Source: Beduinella massiliensis
GTDB taxonomy: Bacteria; Bacillota; Clostridia; Christensenellales; Aristaeellaceae
Assembly (NCBI RefSeq): GCF_900199405.1
Contig: NZ_LT963428.1
Span: 61,584-125,583 of the forward strand
Reading direction: 5' to 3'
DNA length: 64,000 nucleotides
The position numbers and the translations under genes are program-made. Each line of letters opens with the position of its first letter. Position 1 is the first letter of the stretch. The notes under the pieces are model-generated. The model was not told the DNA's origin. It searched no databases and saw only the letters and a list, made by a program, of their open reading frames with translations. Below, piece by piece: positions 30,406-39,465 of the stretch.

Positions 30406-33201
30406 ATGATGGATAAAGAAGAGAGAAACGGGCAGGAAGATGCGGAGCTGCTGCGGCCCGCGGGCATGAAGTGCCCTCCGGGGCTGGAGCTGCTGAAGGC
30501 CGGGGTAATTTGCTGCCTGCTGGACGACCCGCTGACCCTTCTGTGGGGAAACGCCGGCTTTTGCCGCATGACGGGCTGCGCGGCGGCGGACGTTCCGGGT
30601 TCTCTTCGGAGCCTGCGCCGGCTTTACGAACAGATGCCCGGCGAGTTTGAGAGAATCCGCCATGAGGTGGAAGAGGCCGCCGCGCGGGGCGCGCGCGACG
30701 TCGAGTTGACCGTCCGGCTGCCCCGGCGGGCGGGCGGTTTCACCTGGGCGCGGCTGCTGGGGACGATCGCGGAGGATCCGGCCGCGGGCGTTCGGACGCT
30801 GCAGGCCGAGTTTGCCGGCGTGGACGCGCTGGCCGCGGAGCGGGAGGAGCAGAACCGGCTGTACCGGCAGCAGCGGCATTACTTCCGCCTGATGCTCGAC
30901 ACCTATGAAGGCAATGCGTACATCAGCGACATGGATACCTATGAGCTGCTGTACCTGAACAAGACCTCCTGCAAGGTGCTGGGCATGCAGGCGTCCGAGG
31001 CCGTGGGCCGCAAATGCTACGAGGTCATTCAGGGGCGGACCTCGCCCTGCCCGTTCTGCACCAACGACAGGCTGTGCGAGGAGGAATTCTACCAGTGGGA
31101 GTTCGCCAACCCGGTTCTGGAGCGCACCTTCATGATCCGCAACCTGAAAATCAACTGGGAGGGGCGCAGGGCGCGGCTCGAGCTGTCCCACGATATGTAC
31201 AGCGCGGAGTACAAGCTGGCGAAGAAGGACCAGGAGCGGGACGCGCTGATCAACAGCGTCCACGGCGGCTTTGCGCGGGTGGACGCCCGGGATATGACGA
31301 CGATCCTCTGGTTCGGCGGCGGCTTCCTGGACATGATCGGCTACACGCAGGCGCAGTTTGAACAGGAGCTGCATAGCCAGTGCGGCTATCTGCACCCGGA
31401 CGACAGGGCGCACACCCTTGAGGTCATGGGCAAGTCGCGGGATACCGGCGAGGCGGCGGTGGTGGAGGGGCGCGTCGTCACCCGGGACGGGACGGTCAAG
31501 ATCCTGACGCTGACCTATCGCTATGTCAGCGGCGAGGACAGCTGGGACGGCGTCCCTTCCTTTTACAGCGTCGGCCTGGACATGACGAAGGAGCGCATGG
31601 AGCAGGCCCGGCAGCGCCAGGCGCTGGAAGACGCCTGCAAGGCGGCCCAGATCGCCAACGACGCCAAGACGAACTTCCTTTCCTCCATGTCCCACGACAT
31701 CCGAACCCCCATGAACGCGATCATCGGCATGTCGGTCATCGCGCAGGCGAACCTGCGCTCCCCGGAGAAGATTCAGGACTGCCTGAGCAAGATCAACACC
31801 GCCAGCCGGCACCTGCTCGGCCTCATCAACGAGGTGCTGGACATGTCCAGAATCGAGAGCGGAAAGATCGACCTGATGCCCGAGGAGGTCTCCCTGCCGG
31901 ACCTGGTGGAAGACGTGATGGACGTGTTCAGGCCCCTGGCCGAGGAAAAACGCCAGGCGCTGCAGGTCAACGCCGACCGCGTGCGCCATGAAAGGGTGGT
32001 GACGGACGGCGGGCGGCTGCGGCAGGTGCTCGTAAACCTGCTGTCCAACGCGGTCAAGTACACCCCGGAGGGCGGGACGATCGGCCTGCGCGTGCAGGAG
32101 AGCCCGTCCTTCGCCAGGGACAAGGCGCAGTTTTCCTTCGTCGTGACCGACACCGGAATCGGGATGCGCGAGGACTTCCTTCCGCATCTGTTCGAGCCCT
32201 TCTCCCGCGCGGAGGACGCCAGGATTTACAACATACAGGGAACGGGCCTCGGCATGGCGATCACGCAGAACATCGTGCGCATGATGAACGGCACCATCGA
32301 GGTGAGGAGCGAGCCGGGCAGGGGTACCCAATTCATCGTGGCGGTGTCCCTCGAGCTGTGCGCGGAGTCCGAGGCGGGCGACGAGGAGCTGGCGGGCCTC
32401 GCGGTCCTGGTGGCGGACGACGACCCCATCCTGTGCGAGAGCGCGACCGACACCCTGAACGAGCTGGGCATGCGGTGCAGCTGGGTGCTGTCCGGCGCAG
32501 AGGCCGTCCGCCGCGTCGTCGCGGCCCACGAGGCGCGGGACGACTTCTTTGCCGTGATCCTGGACTGGATGATGCCCGACATGGACGGCCTGGAGACGCT
32601 CCGGCAAATCCGCGCGCGGGTAGGCAGGGACGTGCCCATCGTCATCGTTTCGGCCTACGACTATTCCAGGATCGAGGAAAAGTTCCGGCTCGCGGGCGCG
32701 GACGCCTTTATCACGAAGCCGCTGTTCAAGTCCAAAATGGTCCATACCTTCCGCAGGTTTTGCCATCAGGAGCGCTCAGGCGCGCCTGCCCCCGCGCCCG
32801 AGGAGCGCCAAAGCAGCCTGGCGGGCAAGAAGGTCCTGCTGGTGGAGGACAACGAGCTGAACCGTGAAATCGCGGTCGAGCTGCTGGAGATGCACCGCCT
32901 GCGGGTGGATACGGCGGAAAACGGCCAGGTCGCGGTGGAAAAGTTCGGCGCGTCCGCGCCCGGGGAATACGCCTGTATCCTGATGGACATTCAGATGCCG
33001 GTGATGAACGGCTATCAATCGGCCGAGACGATCCGCGCGCTGAAGCGGGCGGACGCGCGCGCCGTCCCCATCCTCGCCCTGACCGCGAACGCCTTCGCGT
33101 CCGACCTGGGGAAGGCCCACAGCGCGGGCATGAACGACCATATCGCAAAGCCCATCGACGTGGACCGGCTCATGGAGACGCTGCAGCGGTGGATCGGCTG
33201 A
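30406..33201 (+). CDS. hybrid sensor histidine kinase/response regulator with PAS domains
   Basis: 931 residues, no membrane helix, so a cytosolic sensor. At least two PAS-like domains (one at about 165-290 contains CKVLGMQASEAVG and a SPCPFCTNDR cysteine pair that could hold metal or sense redox; another at about 290-410), HisKA with FLSSMSHDIRTPMNAIIGM (His near 428), HATPase with DTGIGMREDF and GTGLGMAI, then two receiver domains with Asp in VILDWMMPDMDG (about 720) and CILMDIQMPVMNG (about 860). No output domain: the phosphoryl group must pass to a separate partner. ATG at 30406 follows AGGTGA; an in-frame GTG lies three codons upstream. Confidence 0.9.
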   Translation: MMDKEERNGQEDAELLRPAGMKCPPGLELLKAGVICCLLDDPLTLLWGNAGFCRMTGCAAADVPGSLRSLRRLYEQMPGEFERIRHEVEEAAARGARDVELTVRLPRRAGGFTWARLLGTIAEDPAAGVRTLQAEFAGVDALAAEREEQNRLYRQQRHYFRLMLDTYEGNAYISDMDTYELLYLNKTSCKVLGMQASEAVGRKCYEVIQGRTSPCPFCTNDRLCEEEFYQWEFANPVLERTFMIRNLKINWEGRRARLELSHDMYSAEYKLAKKDQERDALINSVHGGFARVDARDMTTILWFGGGFLDMIGYTQAQFEQELHSQCGYLHPDDRAHTLEVMGKSRDTGEAAVVEGRVVTRDGTVKILTLTYRYVSGEDSWDGVPSFYSVGLDMTKERMEQARQRQALEDACKAAQIANDAKTNFLSSMSHDIRTPMNAIIGMSVIAQANLRSPEKIQDCLSKINTASRHLLGLINEVLDMSRIESGKIDLMPEEVSLPDLVEDVMDVFRPLAEEKRQALQVNADRVRHERVVTDGGRLRQVLVNLLSNAVKYTPEGGTIGLRVQESPSFARDKAQFSFVVTDTGIGMREDFLPHLFEPFSRAEDARIYNIQGTGLGMAITQNIVRMMNGTIEVRSEPGRGTQFIVAVSLELCAESEAGDEELAGLAVLVADDDPILCESATDTLNELGMRCSWVLSGAEAVRRVVAAHEARDDFFAVILDWMMPDMDGLETLRQIRARVGRDVPIVIVSAYDYSRIEEKFRLAGADAFITKPLFKSKMVHTFRRFCHQERSGAPAPAPEERQSSLAGKKVLLVEDNELNREIAVELLEMHRLRVDTAENGQVAVEKFGASAPGEYACILMDIQMPVMNGYQSAETIRALKRADARAVPILALTANAFASDLGKAHSAGMNDHIAKPIDVDRLMETLQRWIG

Positions 33202-33220
33202 CGGAGGCCCGGCTGACGGA

Positions 33221-33250
33221 GGCCCGGCGGTTTCGCCGGGCCCGTTTATT
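33221..33250 (+). terminator. terminator of the hybrid kinase gene
   Basis: GCCCGGCG-GTTT-CGCCGGGC followed by CCGTTTATT. It lies within a duplicated GCTGACGGAGGCCCG, the second copy of which forms the stem. Confidence 0.75.
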
Positions 33251-33275
33251 AAAAAAGATTTAAGGTGTAAGCGCC

Positions 33276-33304
33276 TTGACCCCCGCGCGGCGGCGTGTTA
33301 AAAT
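33276..33304 (+). promoter_or_regulatory. promoter of the riboswitch-controlled gene
   Basis: TTGACC (33276-33281), 17-base spacer, TAAAAT (33299-33304); transcription from about 33311 would include the whole riboswitch. Confidence 0.7.
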
Positions 33305-33332
33305 AAGCATATCAAAGATCTTCCTTGGATCA

Positions 33333-33426
33333 GCGATAAAGGCAAAGCAGCCGAAAGGCTGTGACGCAAAGCTACAGGGCCTAATCCCCGGCGGTCAGTC
33401 GGCGGGGGAATGGCAGCCAGTTGCCG
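33333..33426 (+). promoter_or_regulatory. cyclic di-GMP-I (GEMM) riboswitch
   Basis: The conserved core is clear: AAAGGCAAA, a GCAGCC-GAAA-GGCTGT hairpin with the GAAA tetraloop, GACGCAAAGCTACAGGGCC, a second hairpin (CCCCGGCGG..GGCGGGGG), then ATGGCAGCCAGTTGCC. P1 would pair GGCAA (33341-33345) with TTGCC (33421-33425). Downstream CGGCAAC (33493-33499) can pair with GTTGCCG (33420-33426) instead, and TTGCAGGGC/GCCCTGCAA plus a T-run (33465-33470) complete a plausible expression platform. It would couple the secreted protein at 33525 to c-di-GMP. Confidence 0.93.
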
Positions 33427-33524
33427 TTGTATGCCCGCGCGTGCGGGCTTGCAGGGCGGGTCTATTTTTTGTGGTATCGCGGCCCTGCAAAGCGGCAACC
33501 CGACTTTTATAGGGGGTTGTTGAC

Positions 33525-34046
33525 ATGAAACAAAAAGGCTTTCTCATCATGCTGCTCGCGCTGGCGGTCGTGATCTCTCTTTCGGCGGGTTCCCTCGCGA
33601 TCTACGCGAGCGCGGCGGACGTGGCCGCGTCGCAGGGGGATCCCCAGCGCTTCGATCTCGCTTCTCCCGTGGCGGTGGACGTAAGGCCCACGGTCGCGCC
33701 GATGCAGACCGCGAGCTACCCGTTCGAGGTGTCCGGCGATTCCCTGGGCGGCGGCCCGGCGGACGCCATGGACATGACGGTTTTCTTTGGCAGCACCGAC
33801 GCGCTGGCCCAGACCCCGGGGCTTTACGCCTGCCTGGTCGAGACGACCGACGGCGCGTACCGCGTGCTCAAGACGGTGACCTCCGGCGACCTGCTCTACG
33901 AAGAGTCCCGCGCCTTTGATGAGGGCAGCGCGAAGACGCGCACGTTCGCTATCGAGCTGAGCTGGCTGGACGACAGCGAGGCCGCGACGGCGCGGCTGAA
34001 CGCGTGTCAGCTCTTCGTCACCGGCGCGCCCCACATCGAAGGGTAA
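33525..34046 (+). CDS. secreted protein under c-di-GMP riboswitch control, unknown function
   Basis: 173 residues. The N-terminus (MKQKGFLIMLLALAVVISLS, then AGSLAIYAS) is a signal peptide or anchor whose GSLAIYAS end loosely resembles SipW-processed TasA-like leaders. The rest is a beta-rich extracellular domain with no motif I recognise. AGGGGG precedes the ATG by 7 bases. c-di-GMP-I riboswitches commonly control adhesins, pili and matrix proteins, so a surface or biofilm role is likely; this is inference from the switch, not from the protein. Confidence 0.7.
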   Translation: MKQKGFLIMLLALAVVISLSAGSLAIYASAADVAASQGDPQRFDLASPVAVDVRPTVAPMQTASYPFEVSGDSLGGGPADAMDMTVFFGSTDALAQTPGLYACLVETTDGAYRVLKTVTSGDLLYEESRAFDEGSAKTRTFAIELSWLDDSEAATARLNACQLFVTGAPHIEG

Positions 34047-34122
34047 GCGCCCCCGCGCTTTCCTTATATTTTACAAAAGAGAAGCCCCGCGAAATACAAA
34101 AGAAGAAGCGCAAAAGACAAGC

Positions 34123-34150
34123 AGAGGCGCGGCCGTTTGGCCGCGCCTCT
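34123..34150. terminator. terminator hairpin between convergent genes
   Basis: AGAGGCGCGGCC-GTTT-GGCCGCGCCTCT, a perfect 12-bp stem with modest T content on either side (GTGCGTTTG). Confidence 0.65.
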
Positions 34151-34169
34151 GTGCGTTTGCCGCGCGCTT

Positions 34170-35162
34170 TTACGCCTCCCCGATCTCGCCGCAGAGGTTT
34201 TCCTGCATGATGCGGGCGGCCTGCGCGGGGTCGTCCGTCTGGCCCAGGGCCCACATCAGCTTGGTGACGGCTGCCTCGGTCGTCATGTCGCCCGCGGCGA
34301 CGACCGCCTGGCGGCTGAGCTGCGCGCCGACCTCGTAGCGCTCCAGGTCGGTGGAGTCGTACAGGCACTGGCTGGTGACGACCACTACGATGCCCGCGCG
34401 GTGCAGCGCCTCCAGGCGGGGCAGCAGGTTTCGGCGCAGGTAGTGAAACCCGCCGACGCCGAACGCCTCGATCACCACGCCGCGATAGCGCAGCGCGACC
34501 AGCGCGTCCAGCAGCGCCGGGTTGGTGCCGGGGATGAGCTTGATGAGGCAGACCTCGGGGCACACGCGCTCGCAGAGCCGGAAGGGCTGGTCGCGGACCG
34601 GGAGGGGGAACTGCATGCGCACGCCGCGCGCGTCCACCTCGCCCGCGTAGGGCGCGTTGACGGATTGGAAGGCGTCGAAGCCCATCGAGCGCACCTTGAA
34701 GGCGCGGGTGCCGGCGATGATCTTGTTGTTGAACACCAGGTACACGCCGGGATAGCCCGCGCAGGCGGCGGCGAAGGCGTTGGCCAGGTTCACGCGCCCG
34801 TCGGACATCAGGTGCGTGATGGGCAGCTGCGAGCCGGTCAGCACCACGGGCTTCTTCAGCCCCTGCAGCATGAAGGAGAGGATCGCCGCGGTGTAGGCCA
34901 TGGTGTCGGTGCCGTGGGTGACGACCACGCCGTCGTAGTCCGCGAGCGTGTCCGCGCAGGCCCTGGCGATGACGCGCCATTCCTCGGGCTGGATGTTGCT
35001 GCTGTCCAAGTAGAGGATGTCCTCCGCCTCGGCATGGCACATGGAGGAGAGGCCCGGCAGGTAGGAGAGCACGCCCTTGGCGGTGAGGGACGGCGTAAGG
35101 CCGTGCTCGCCTTCGCCGGAGGCGATGGTGCCGCCGGTGGCGAGAAGCTTGATTCTTTTCAT
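34170..35162 (-). CDS. ansA: asparaginase, type I
   Basis: 330 residues without a signal peptide. MKRIKLLATGGTIASGEGEHG carries the first catalytic Thr; VVVTHGTDTMAYTAAILS has the second Thr/Asp pair; GSQLPITHLMSDGRVNLANA is also conserved. C-terminus VIEAFGVGGFHYLRRNLLP is typical of cytosolic L-asparaginase, which makes aspartate and ammonia. Start at 35162 with GGAGGT 6 bases upstream; the upstream frame extension has no family content. Monocistronic. Confidence 0.92.
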   Translation of the reverse strand: MKRIKLLATGGTIASGEGEHGLTPSLTAKGVLSYLPGLSSMCHAEAEDILYLDSSNIQPEEWRVIARACADTLADYDGVVVTHGTDTMAYTAAILSFMLQGLKKPVVLTGSQLPITHLMSDGRVNLANAFAAACAGYPGVYLVFNNKIIAGTRAFKVRSMGFDAFQSVNAPYAGEVDARGVRMQFPLPVRDQPFRLCERVCPEVCLIKLIPGTNPALLDALVALRYRGVVIEAFGVGGFHYLRRNLLPRLEALHRAGIVVVVTSQCLYDSTDLERYEVGAQLSRQAVVAAGDMTTEAAVTKLMWALGQTDDPAQAARIMQENLCGEIGEA

Positions 35163-35325
35163 AGGTGACCTCCGATGGGTGGATGTTCCTATTATATCCG
35201 ATTTCGCCGCCGGGGGAAAGCTCTTTTCGGCCGGTCTTAGCTTCCGGACGCGGCAATCGCATTTTGCCTCCAAACATGGTATAATGAAGGTGGATTTCGA
35301 CATTTTTTGCAAAGAGGGGCTGCAC

Positions 35326-35751
35326 ATGCGCATCGCCGTCATCGACGGGCAGGGGGGCGGCATCGGCCGCGCGCTCTGCCAGGAACTTTCCCAGAAGCTC
35401 ACGCCCCCGCACGAGCTCATCGCCTTGGGCACCAACGCGCTGGCGACCGCCAGCATGCTGCGCGCCGGGGCCCATCGCGGCGCGACCGGCGAAAACGCCG
35501 TCGTGCGCGGCGCGCGCTCGGCGGACGTGATCGTCGGGCCCATCGCCATCGCGCTCTCCTGCTCCATGCTGGGCGAGCTCACCGAGAAGATGGCCGCCGC
35601 CGTCGGCGAGTCCGACGCCTACCGCGTGCTCATCCCGACGGAGCGGTGCAACACCCACGTCGTGGGCGCGGGGGACAGGCCGCTCACGGCTCTTTTGCAG
35701 GAGGCGGTGAGCGCCGTGCTCGCTTACGTGGAGAATGCGGCCGAGATTTAG
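35326..35751 (+). CDS. DUF3842 family protein
   Basis: 141 residues. Matches the small Firmicutes DUF3842 family: MRIAVIDGQGGGIGRALCQ (nucleotide-binding-like glycine loop), ELIALGTNALATASMLRAGA, ENAVVRGARSADVIVGPIAI, and PTERCNTHVVG. The fold looks like a Rossmann-type sensor; biochemical role is unknown. AGAGGGG precedes the ATG, and TATAAT lies at 35280-35285. Confidence 0.85.
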   Translation: MRIAVIDGQGGGIGRALCQELSQKLTPPHELIALGTNALATASMLRAGAHRGATGENAVVRGARSADVIVGPIAIALSCSMLGELTEKMAAAVGESDAYRVLIPTERCNTHVVGAGDRPLTALLQEAVSAVLAYVENAAEI

Positions 35752-35912
35752 AAGAAAATCACAAACTTCGTCCTTTTAAGCGAAGATATTGCCGGAATTG
35801 TTTAATTTCTATCAAAATTCGCGCGCGTATACAGGAATTGGAGAAATCCGCCTCGAATATTTTTCGCGTTATGCGCGTCTTTATCTTAGAACGCTTTTCA
35901 TGGAGGATGGCT

Positions 35913-36167
35913 ATGAAGGACATCACGATCTGCATCGGCTCGTCTTGCCACCTGCGCGGCTCGCGCGACGTGGTGACGATCCTGGAAAAGCTCGTCGCGG
36001 CATCCCGCCTGGAAGAGGAGATCAACCTGCGCGGCTCCTTCTGCATGGGCGAGTGCGAGCACGGCGTCTGCGTCGAATTTGAGGGCAAGCGCTACGCGCT
36101 GGGCCCGGGCAACACGGAGGCCTTCTTCAGGGAGACCGTTCTGCCCGCGGTAGGAGGGAAAGCATGA
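35913..36167 (+). CDS. thioredoxin-like [2Fe-2S] ferredoxin (NuoE-like)
   Basis: 84 residues. MKDITICIGSSCHLRGS gives the first Cys pair region (C-x4-C) and SFCMGECEHGVCVEF the second, as in thioredoxin-like ferredoxins and the C-terminal half of NuoE/HydC. It overlaps the next gene by 4 bases (ATGA), so it is translationally coupled to the H-cluster protein and probably passes electrons to it. TGGAGGAT lies upstream of the ATG. First gene of a four-gene cluster. Confidence 0.85.
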   Translation: MKDITICIGSSCHLRGSRDVVTILEKLVAASRLEEEINLRGSFCMGECEHGVCVEFEGKRYALGPGNTEAFFRETVLPAVGGKA

Positions 36168-37882
36168 GCATCATCAGCCTCAAGAAGGCCAACTGCAAGC
36201 ACTGCTACAAGTGCGTCAAGAACTGCCCGGTCAAGTCCATCCAGGTCGTGGGCGGGCAGGCGAAGATCATCGAGAAGACCTGCGTGCTGTGCGGCACCTG
36301 CCTGCTGGTCTGCCCCCAGCACGCCAAGACGCTGGAATCCGACCTTTCGCTGGTGCAGCAGTGGGTGCGGGAGGGCAGGCAGGTCGTGGCCTCGCTCGCC
36401 CCCGCGTTCACGGGCTCGTTCGAGGGCACGGGCAAGCAGATGGTGAGCGCGCTGCTCGCGCTCGGCTTCGACCGGGTGAGCGAGACGGCGCTGGGCGCGG
36501 CCTACGTGACGACGGAGTTCGTGCGCCTGGTGCGCGAGGAAAAGATGGAGCACATCATCACCTCCTGCTGCCCGGTGGTGAACGACTTCATCGAAAAGCA
36601 CCATCCGGACATGCTGCCCTACCTCGCGCCGGTCGTGAGCCCGATGGTCGCCCACGGCACGCTGCTGCACAGCCAGCTCGGCGAGGACGTGAAGGTCGTC
36701 TTCATCGGGCCCTGCATCGCCAAGAAGCAGGAGGCGCGCGACATCCGCCACGACAGCGCCATCGACGCGGTGCTGACGTTCGACGACCTGGCCGCGTGGC
36801 TCTCCCAGGCGGGCGTGCGCCCGCAGGACATGGAGGAGACGCCCTTCTTCAACGCGAACCCCTCCATCGCGCGCATGTACCCGGTGCCCGGCGGCGTCAA
36901 CGAGACGGTGCGCCGCCTGATGGGCGAGGAGGGCACTTCCTATTATAACTTCCTGGACGTGACGGGGCTTACGAACTGCGGCGAGCTGTTCGAGGCCATC
37001 CGCCACGGCGACATGCAGCATTGCTTCATGGAGCTCAACGCGTGCGTCGGCGGGTGCACCGGCGGCCCGGCGCGCTCCGAGCACGCGCACAGCCGCTTTG
37101 AAAGCAGGCTGCGCGTGTCCGACCGCACGAAGCGCTCCAGCCGCGAATATCCGCCCACGCCGGAGAGCCTGCGCATGCGCAAGGTCTTCACCGACCGCAG
37201 CGAGAAGGAGGACGTCCCCGGGGAGGAGGTCATCCGCGCCATCCTGCGCCAGACCGGCAAGGAGACGCCGGAGCAGGAGCTCAACTGCGGCATGTGCGGC
37301 TACAACTCCTGCCGGGAAAAGGCGATCGCCGTCTACCAGGGCAAGGCGGAGCTCAACATGTGCATCCCCTACATGCGCGAGCGCGCGGAGTCGCTCTCCG
37401 AGGTCGTGCTGACCGCCACGCCGAACGTCACGATCATCGTGGACAGGGACCTCAACATCTGCGAGTTCAACCGCGCGGCCGAGCAGAAGTTCGGCATCCC
37501 GCGCGCCGAGGCGCTCAAAAAGTGCCTGTTCGAGCTCATGGACGCGAGCGACTTCCAGTTCGTGCTGGAGACGCGCGAATCCATCGAGGACAAGCGCGTG
37601 ACCCTTCAGGAGCAGGGGCTCGCCGCGCTGGAGACGGTCGTGTACATCCCGGAGGGCGACATGGCCATGGGCATCCTGCGCGACATCTCCGCGGAGGTCG
37701 CCCGCGAGGAGAGCCAGTACAAGCTGCGCGTGGAGACGATCGAGCAGACGCAGAAGGTCATCGACAAGCAGATGGTCGTCGCCCAGCAGATCGCCTCGCT
37801 CCTGGGCGAGACGACGGCGGAGACGAAGGTGACGCTCACCAAGCTCAAGAACATGATCGTCTACGATGGAGAGAAGCCATGA
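36164..37882 (+). CDS. [FeFe]-hydrogenase-like H-cluster protein with PAS domain (putative H2 sensor)
   Basis: 572 residues. Two [4Fe-4S] sites (NCKHCYKCVKNCP near 10-22, TCVLCGTCLLVCP near 42-54), H-cluster domain with TSCCPVV (about 134), FIGPCIAKKQEA (about 183) and ELNACVGGCTGG (about 290), a further 4Fe-4S module CGMCGYNSC (about 374), then PAS (420-530) and a C-terminal helix. PAS-carrying [FeFe] hydrogenases (group C, HydS) next to PP2C phosphatases are proposed H2 sensors; GPC in place of the catalytic MPC fits a sensory or slow enzyme. Flanked by the 2Fe-2S gene and by the phosphatase gene, both with ATGA overlaps. Confidence 0.88.
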   Translation: MSIISLKKANCKHCYKCVKNCPVKSIQVVGGQAKIIEKTCVLCGTCLLVCPQHAKTLESDLSLVQQWVREGRQVVASLAPAFTGSFEGTGKQMVSALLALGFDRVSETALGAAYVTTEFVRLVREEKMEHIITSCCPVVNDFIEKHHPDMLPYLAPVVSPMVAHGTLLHSQLGEDVKVVFIGPCIAKKQEARDIRHDSAIDAVLTFDDLAAWLSQAGVRPQDMEETPFFNANPSIARMYPVPGGVNETVRRLMGEEGTSYYNFLDVTGLTNCGELFEAIRHGDMQHCFMELNACVGGCTGGPARSEHAHSRFESRLRVSDRTKRSSREYPPTPESLRMRKVFTDRSEKEDVPGEEVIRAILRQTGKETPEQELNCGMCGYNSCREKAIAVYQGKAELNMCIPYMRERAESLSEVVLTATPNVTIIVDRDLNICEFNRAAEQKFGIPRAEALKKCLFELMDASDFQFVLETRESIEDKRVTLQEQGLAALETVVYIPEGDMAMGILRDISAEVAREESQYKLRVETIEQTQKVIDKQMVVAQQIASLLGETTAETKVTLTKLKNMIVYDGEKP

Positions 37883-39051
37883 AATACACGATCGATGTAG
37901 CGTACAAGAGCCTGTTCAAGTACGGCGAGGAGCTGTGCGGCGACAAGGTCGCCGTCGCGCGCACCGAAAACAGCACGATCTGCGTGCTGGCGGACGGCCT
38001 GGGCAGCGGCGTCAAGGCCAACATCCTCTCGACGCTCTCCAGCCAGATCATCGTCACCATGCTGAAGGAAGGCGCGACGATGGAGGAGGCGGTGGAGACC
38101 ATCGCGGGCACGCTGCCGGTGTGCTCGGTGCGCAAGGTCGCCTACTCCACCTTCTCCGTCCTTCAGATCACGGACGAGGGCGAGGCGTACCTGGTCGAGT
38201 TCGACAACCCGTTCTGCATCTACGTGCGGGACGGGAAGCTCGTGCAGCTGCCCTGCGTCTACCGCGAGTACGCGGGCAAGGGCATGTACGAGAGCCGCTT
38301 TAACGTGCTCCCCGGCGACAGCCTGACGATCGTGTCCGACGGCGTGATTTACGCGGGCGTGGGCGCGACGCTCAACTTCGGCTGGACCTGGGATTCCGTG
38401 GCCGAATGGCTGACGCGCACGGTCACGCGGGACATGTCCGCCCTGCGCCTTTCGACCCTGCTTTCCCAGGCGGTGAGCGACCTGTACATGGGCAAGTGCG
38501 GCGACGACTCCACGGTGATGGCCGTGAAGGTGCTGCCGCGAAAGTCCGTGAACCTGCTCGCCAGCCCGCCCAAGGACAAGGACAAGGACGAGCAGATGGT
38601 GCGCGACTTCATGAAGGCCATGGGCAAAAAGGTGGTCTGCGGCGGCTCCAGCGCGAACATGGTGGGCCGCGTGCTCAGCCGCAGGGTTTCGACCGCCCTG
38701 ACCTATTCCGACCCGGACATCCCGCCCATCGGCCGGATCGAGGGCATCGACCTGGTGACGGAGGGCGTGCTCACCATGGCGCGCACGCTGGAGCTGCTGC
38801 GCGCGGCGCAGGCGGCGCAGACGGACACCGACCCCTTCAAGCGCCTGGACGAGGACAACGGCGCGGCCCGGCTCGCGCGGCTGCTGCTCGAGGACTGCAC
38901 GCACCTTCGCCTCTTCGTGGGCACGGCGGTCAACCCCGCGCACCAGAACCCGAACCTGCCCGCGGATCTGACGATCAAGTTCAGGCTTATAGATGAAATA
39001 CAGACTGAGCTGGAACGGCTAGGCAAGACGGTGGAGAAGGCTTATTATTAG
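37879..39051 (+). CDS. SpoIIE/PP2C-type serine phosphatase
   Basis: 390 residues. ICVLADGLGSGVKANILSTL is the metal-binding Asp-Gly motif of SpoIIE-type PP2C phosphatases; SLTIVSDGVIYAGVG and GDDSTVMAVKV supply further Asp ligands. The C-terminal third (from about 240) is a separate helical domain of unknown function. It overlaps the H-cluster gene upstream by 4 bases, so the two are one regulatory unit. It probably dephosphorylates an unseen partner in response to the PAS/H-cluster protein. The target is not in the window. Confidence 0.85.
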   Translation: MKYTIDVAYKSLFKYGEELCGDKVAVARTENSTICVLADGLGSGVKANILSTLSSQIIVTMLKEGATMEEAVETIAGTLPVCSVRKVAYSTFSVLQITDEGEAYLVEFDNPFCIYVRDGKLVQLPCVYREYAGKGMYESRFNVLPGDSLTIVSDGVIYAGVGATLNFGWTWDSVAEWLTRTVTRDMSALRLSTLLSQAVSDLYMGKCGDDSTVMAVKVLPRKSVNLLASPPKDKDKDEQMVRDFMKAMGKKVVCGGSSANMVGRVLSRRVSTALTYSDPDIPPIGRIEGIDLVTEGVLTMARTLELLRAAQAAQTDTDPFKRLDEDNGAARLARLLLEDCTHLRLFVGTAVNPAHQNPNLPADLTIKFRLIDEIQTELERLGKTVEKAYY

Positions 39052-39111
39052 GGGGAGGGCGCTGCGCGCCTGAACGTTACTGAGTGCGGATGCGCGGCGG
39101 ACTCCGGCGGG

Positions 39112-39208
39112 GTTACGCGCTCCGCTGAGGCCAGGGCGGGCCAGGGGGGATTCCGATTTCCCCCCTAAGGCCCCCCTGGCCCGCCCTGGCCTCAGCGGAG
39201 CGCGTAAC
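39112..39208. repeat. perfect 38-bp inverted repeat
   Basis: Arms 39112-39149 and 39171-39208 are perfect complements, starting GTTACGCGCTCCGCTGAGG, with a 21-base loop. It is the largest of several hairpins in the 783-base gap 39052-39834. Confidence 0.9.
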
Positions 39209-39261
39209 GCGGCCACTCTCGGGGGCCTCACGGCCCCCTGGCGTGGTGCCTTCCCCCAGGT

Positions 39262-39321
39262 GGGATTGCGGCCTGCGGGCCGCAGCATGGACGACCTCTG
39301 CGGCCCGCAGGCCGCAATCCC
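39262..39321. repeat. perfect 24-bp inverted repeat
   Basis: GGGATTGCGGCCTGCGGG.. (39262-39285) pairs with 39298-39321, loop CATGGACGACCT. Confidence 0.9.
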
Positions 39322-39346
39322 AAATAGGACGCAAGCGTTGCTTCCA

Positions 39347-39465
39347 GCCGAGCCAGCGGGCGATGAAGGCGCGCGCTCGCGGAGGGATGCCTTCCGCGGA
39401 GCGGATTTCTAAGGCATCCCGGAGCAATATAGCGCGCCCGCCCGATGGCTCGGCTGAAGAGCGTT
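39347..39465. repeat. nested inverted repeats in the spacer
   Basis: AGCCGAGCCA pairs with TGGCTCGGCT, enclosing GGGATGCCTT (39384-39393) with AAGGCATCCC (39411-39420). The remainder to 39834 has shorter hairpins (AAGGGGGG/CCCCCCTT near 39500-39520; GGGCGCGC-AGT-GCGCGCCC near 39588-39606) and two copies of GGGCGCAAAAAA near 39721 and 39812. Confidence 0.75.

Noticed and set aside
30331..32766. 811-codon ORF on the minus strand
   Set aside because: Antisense to the hybrid kinase gene, whose domains are clear.
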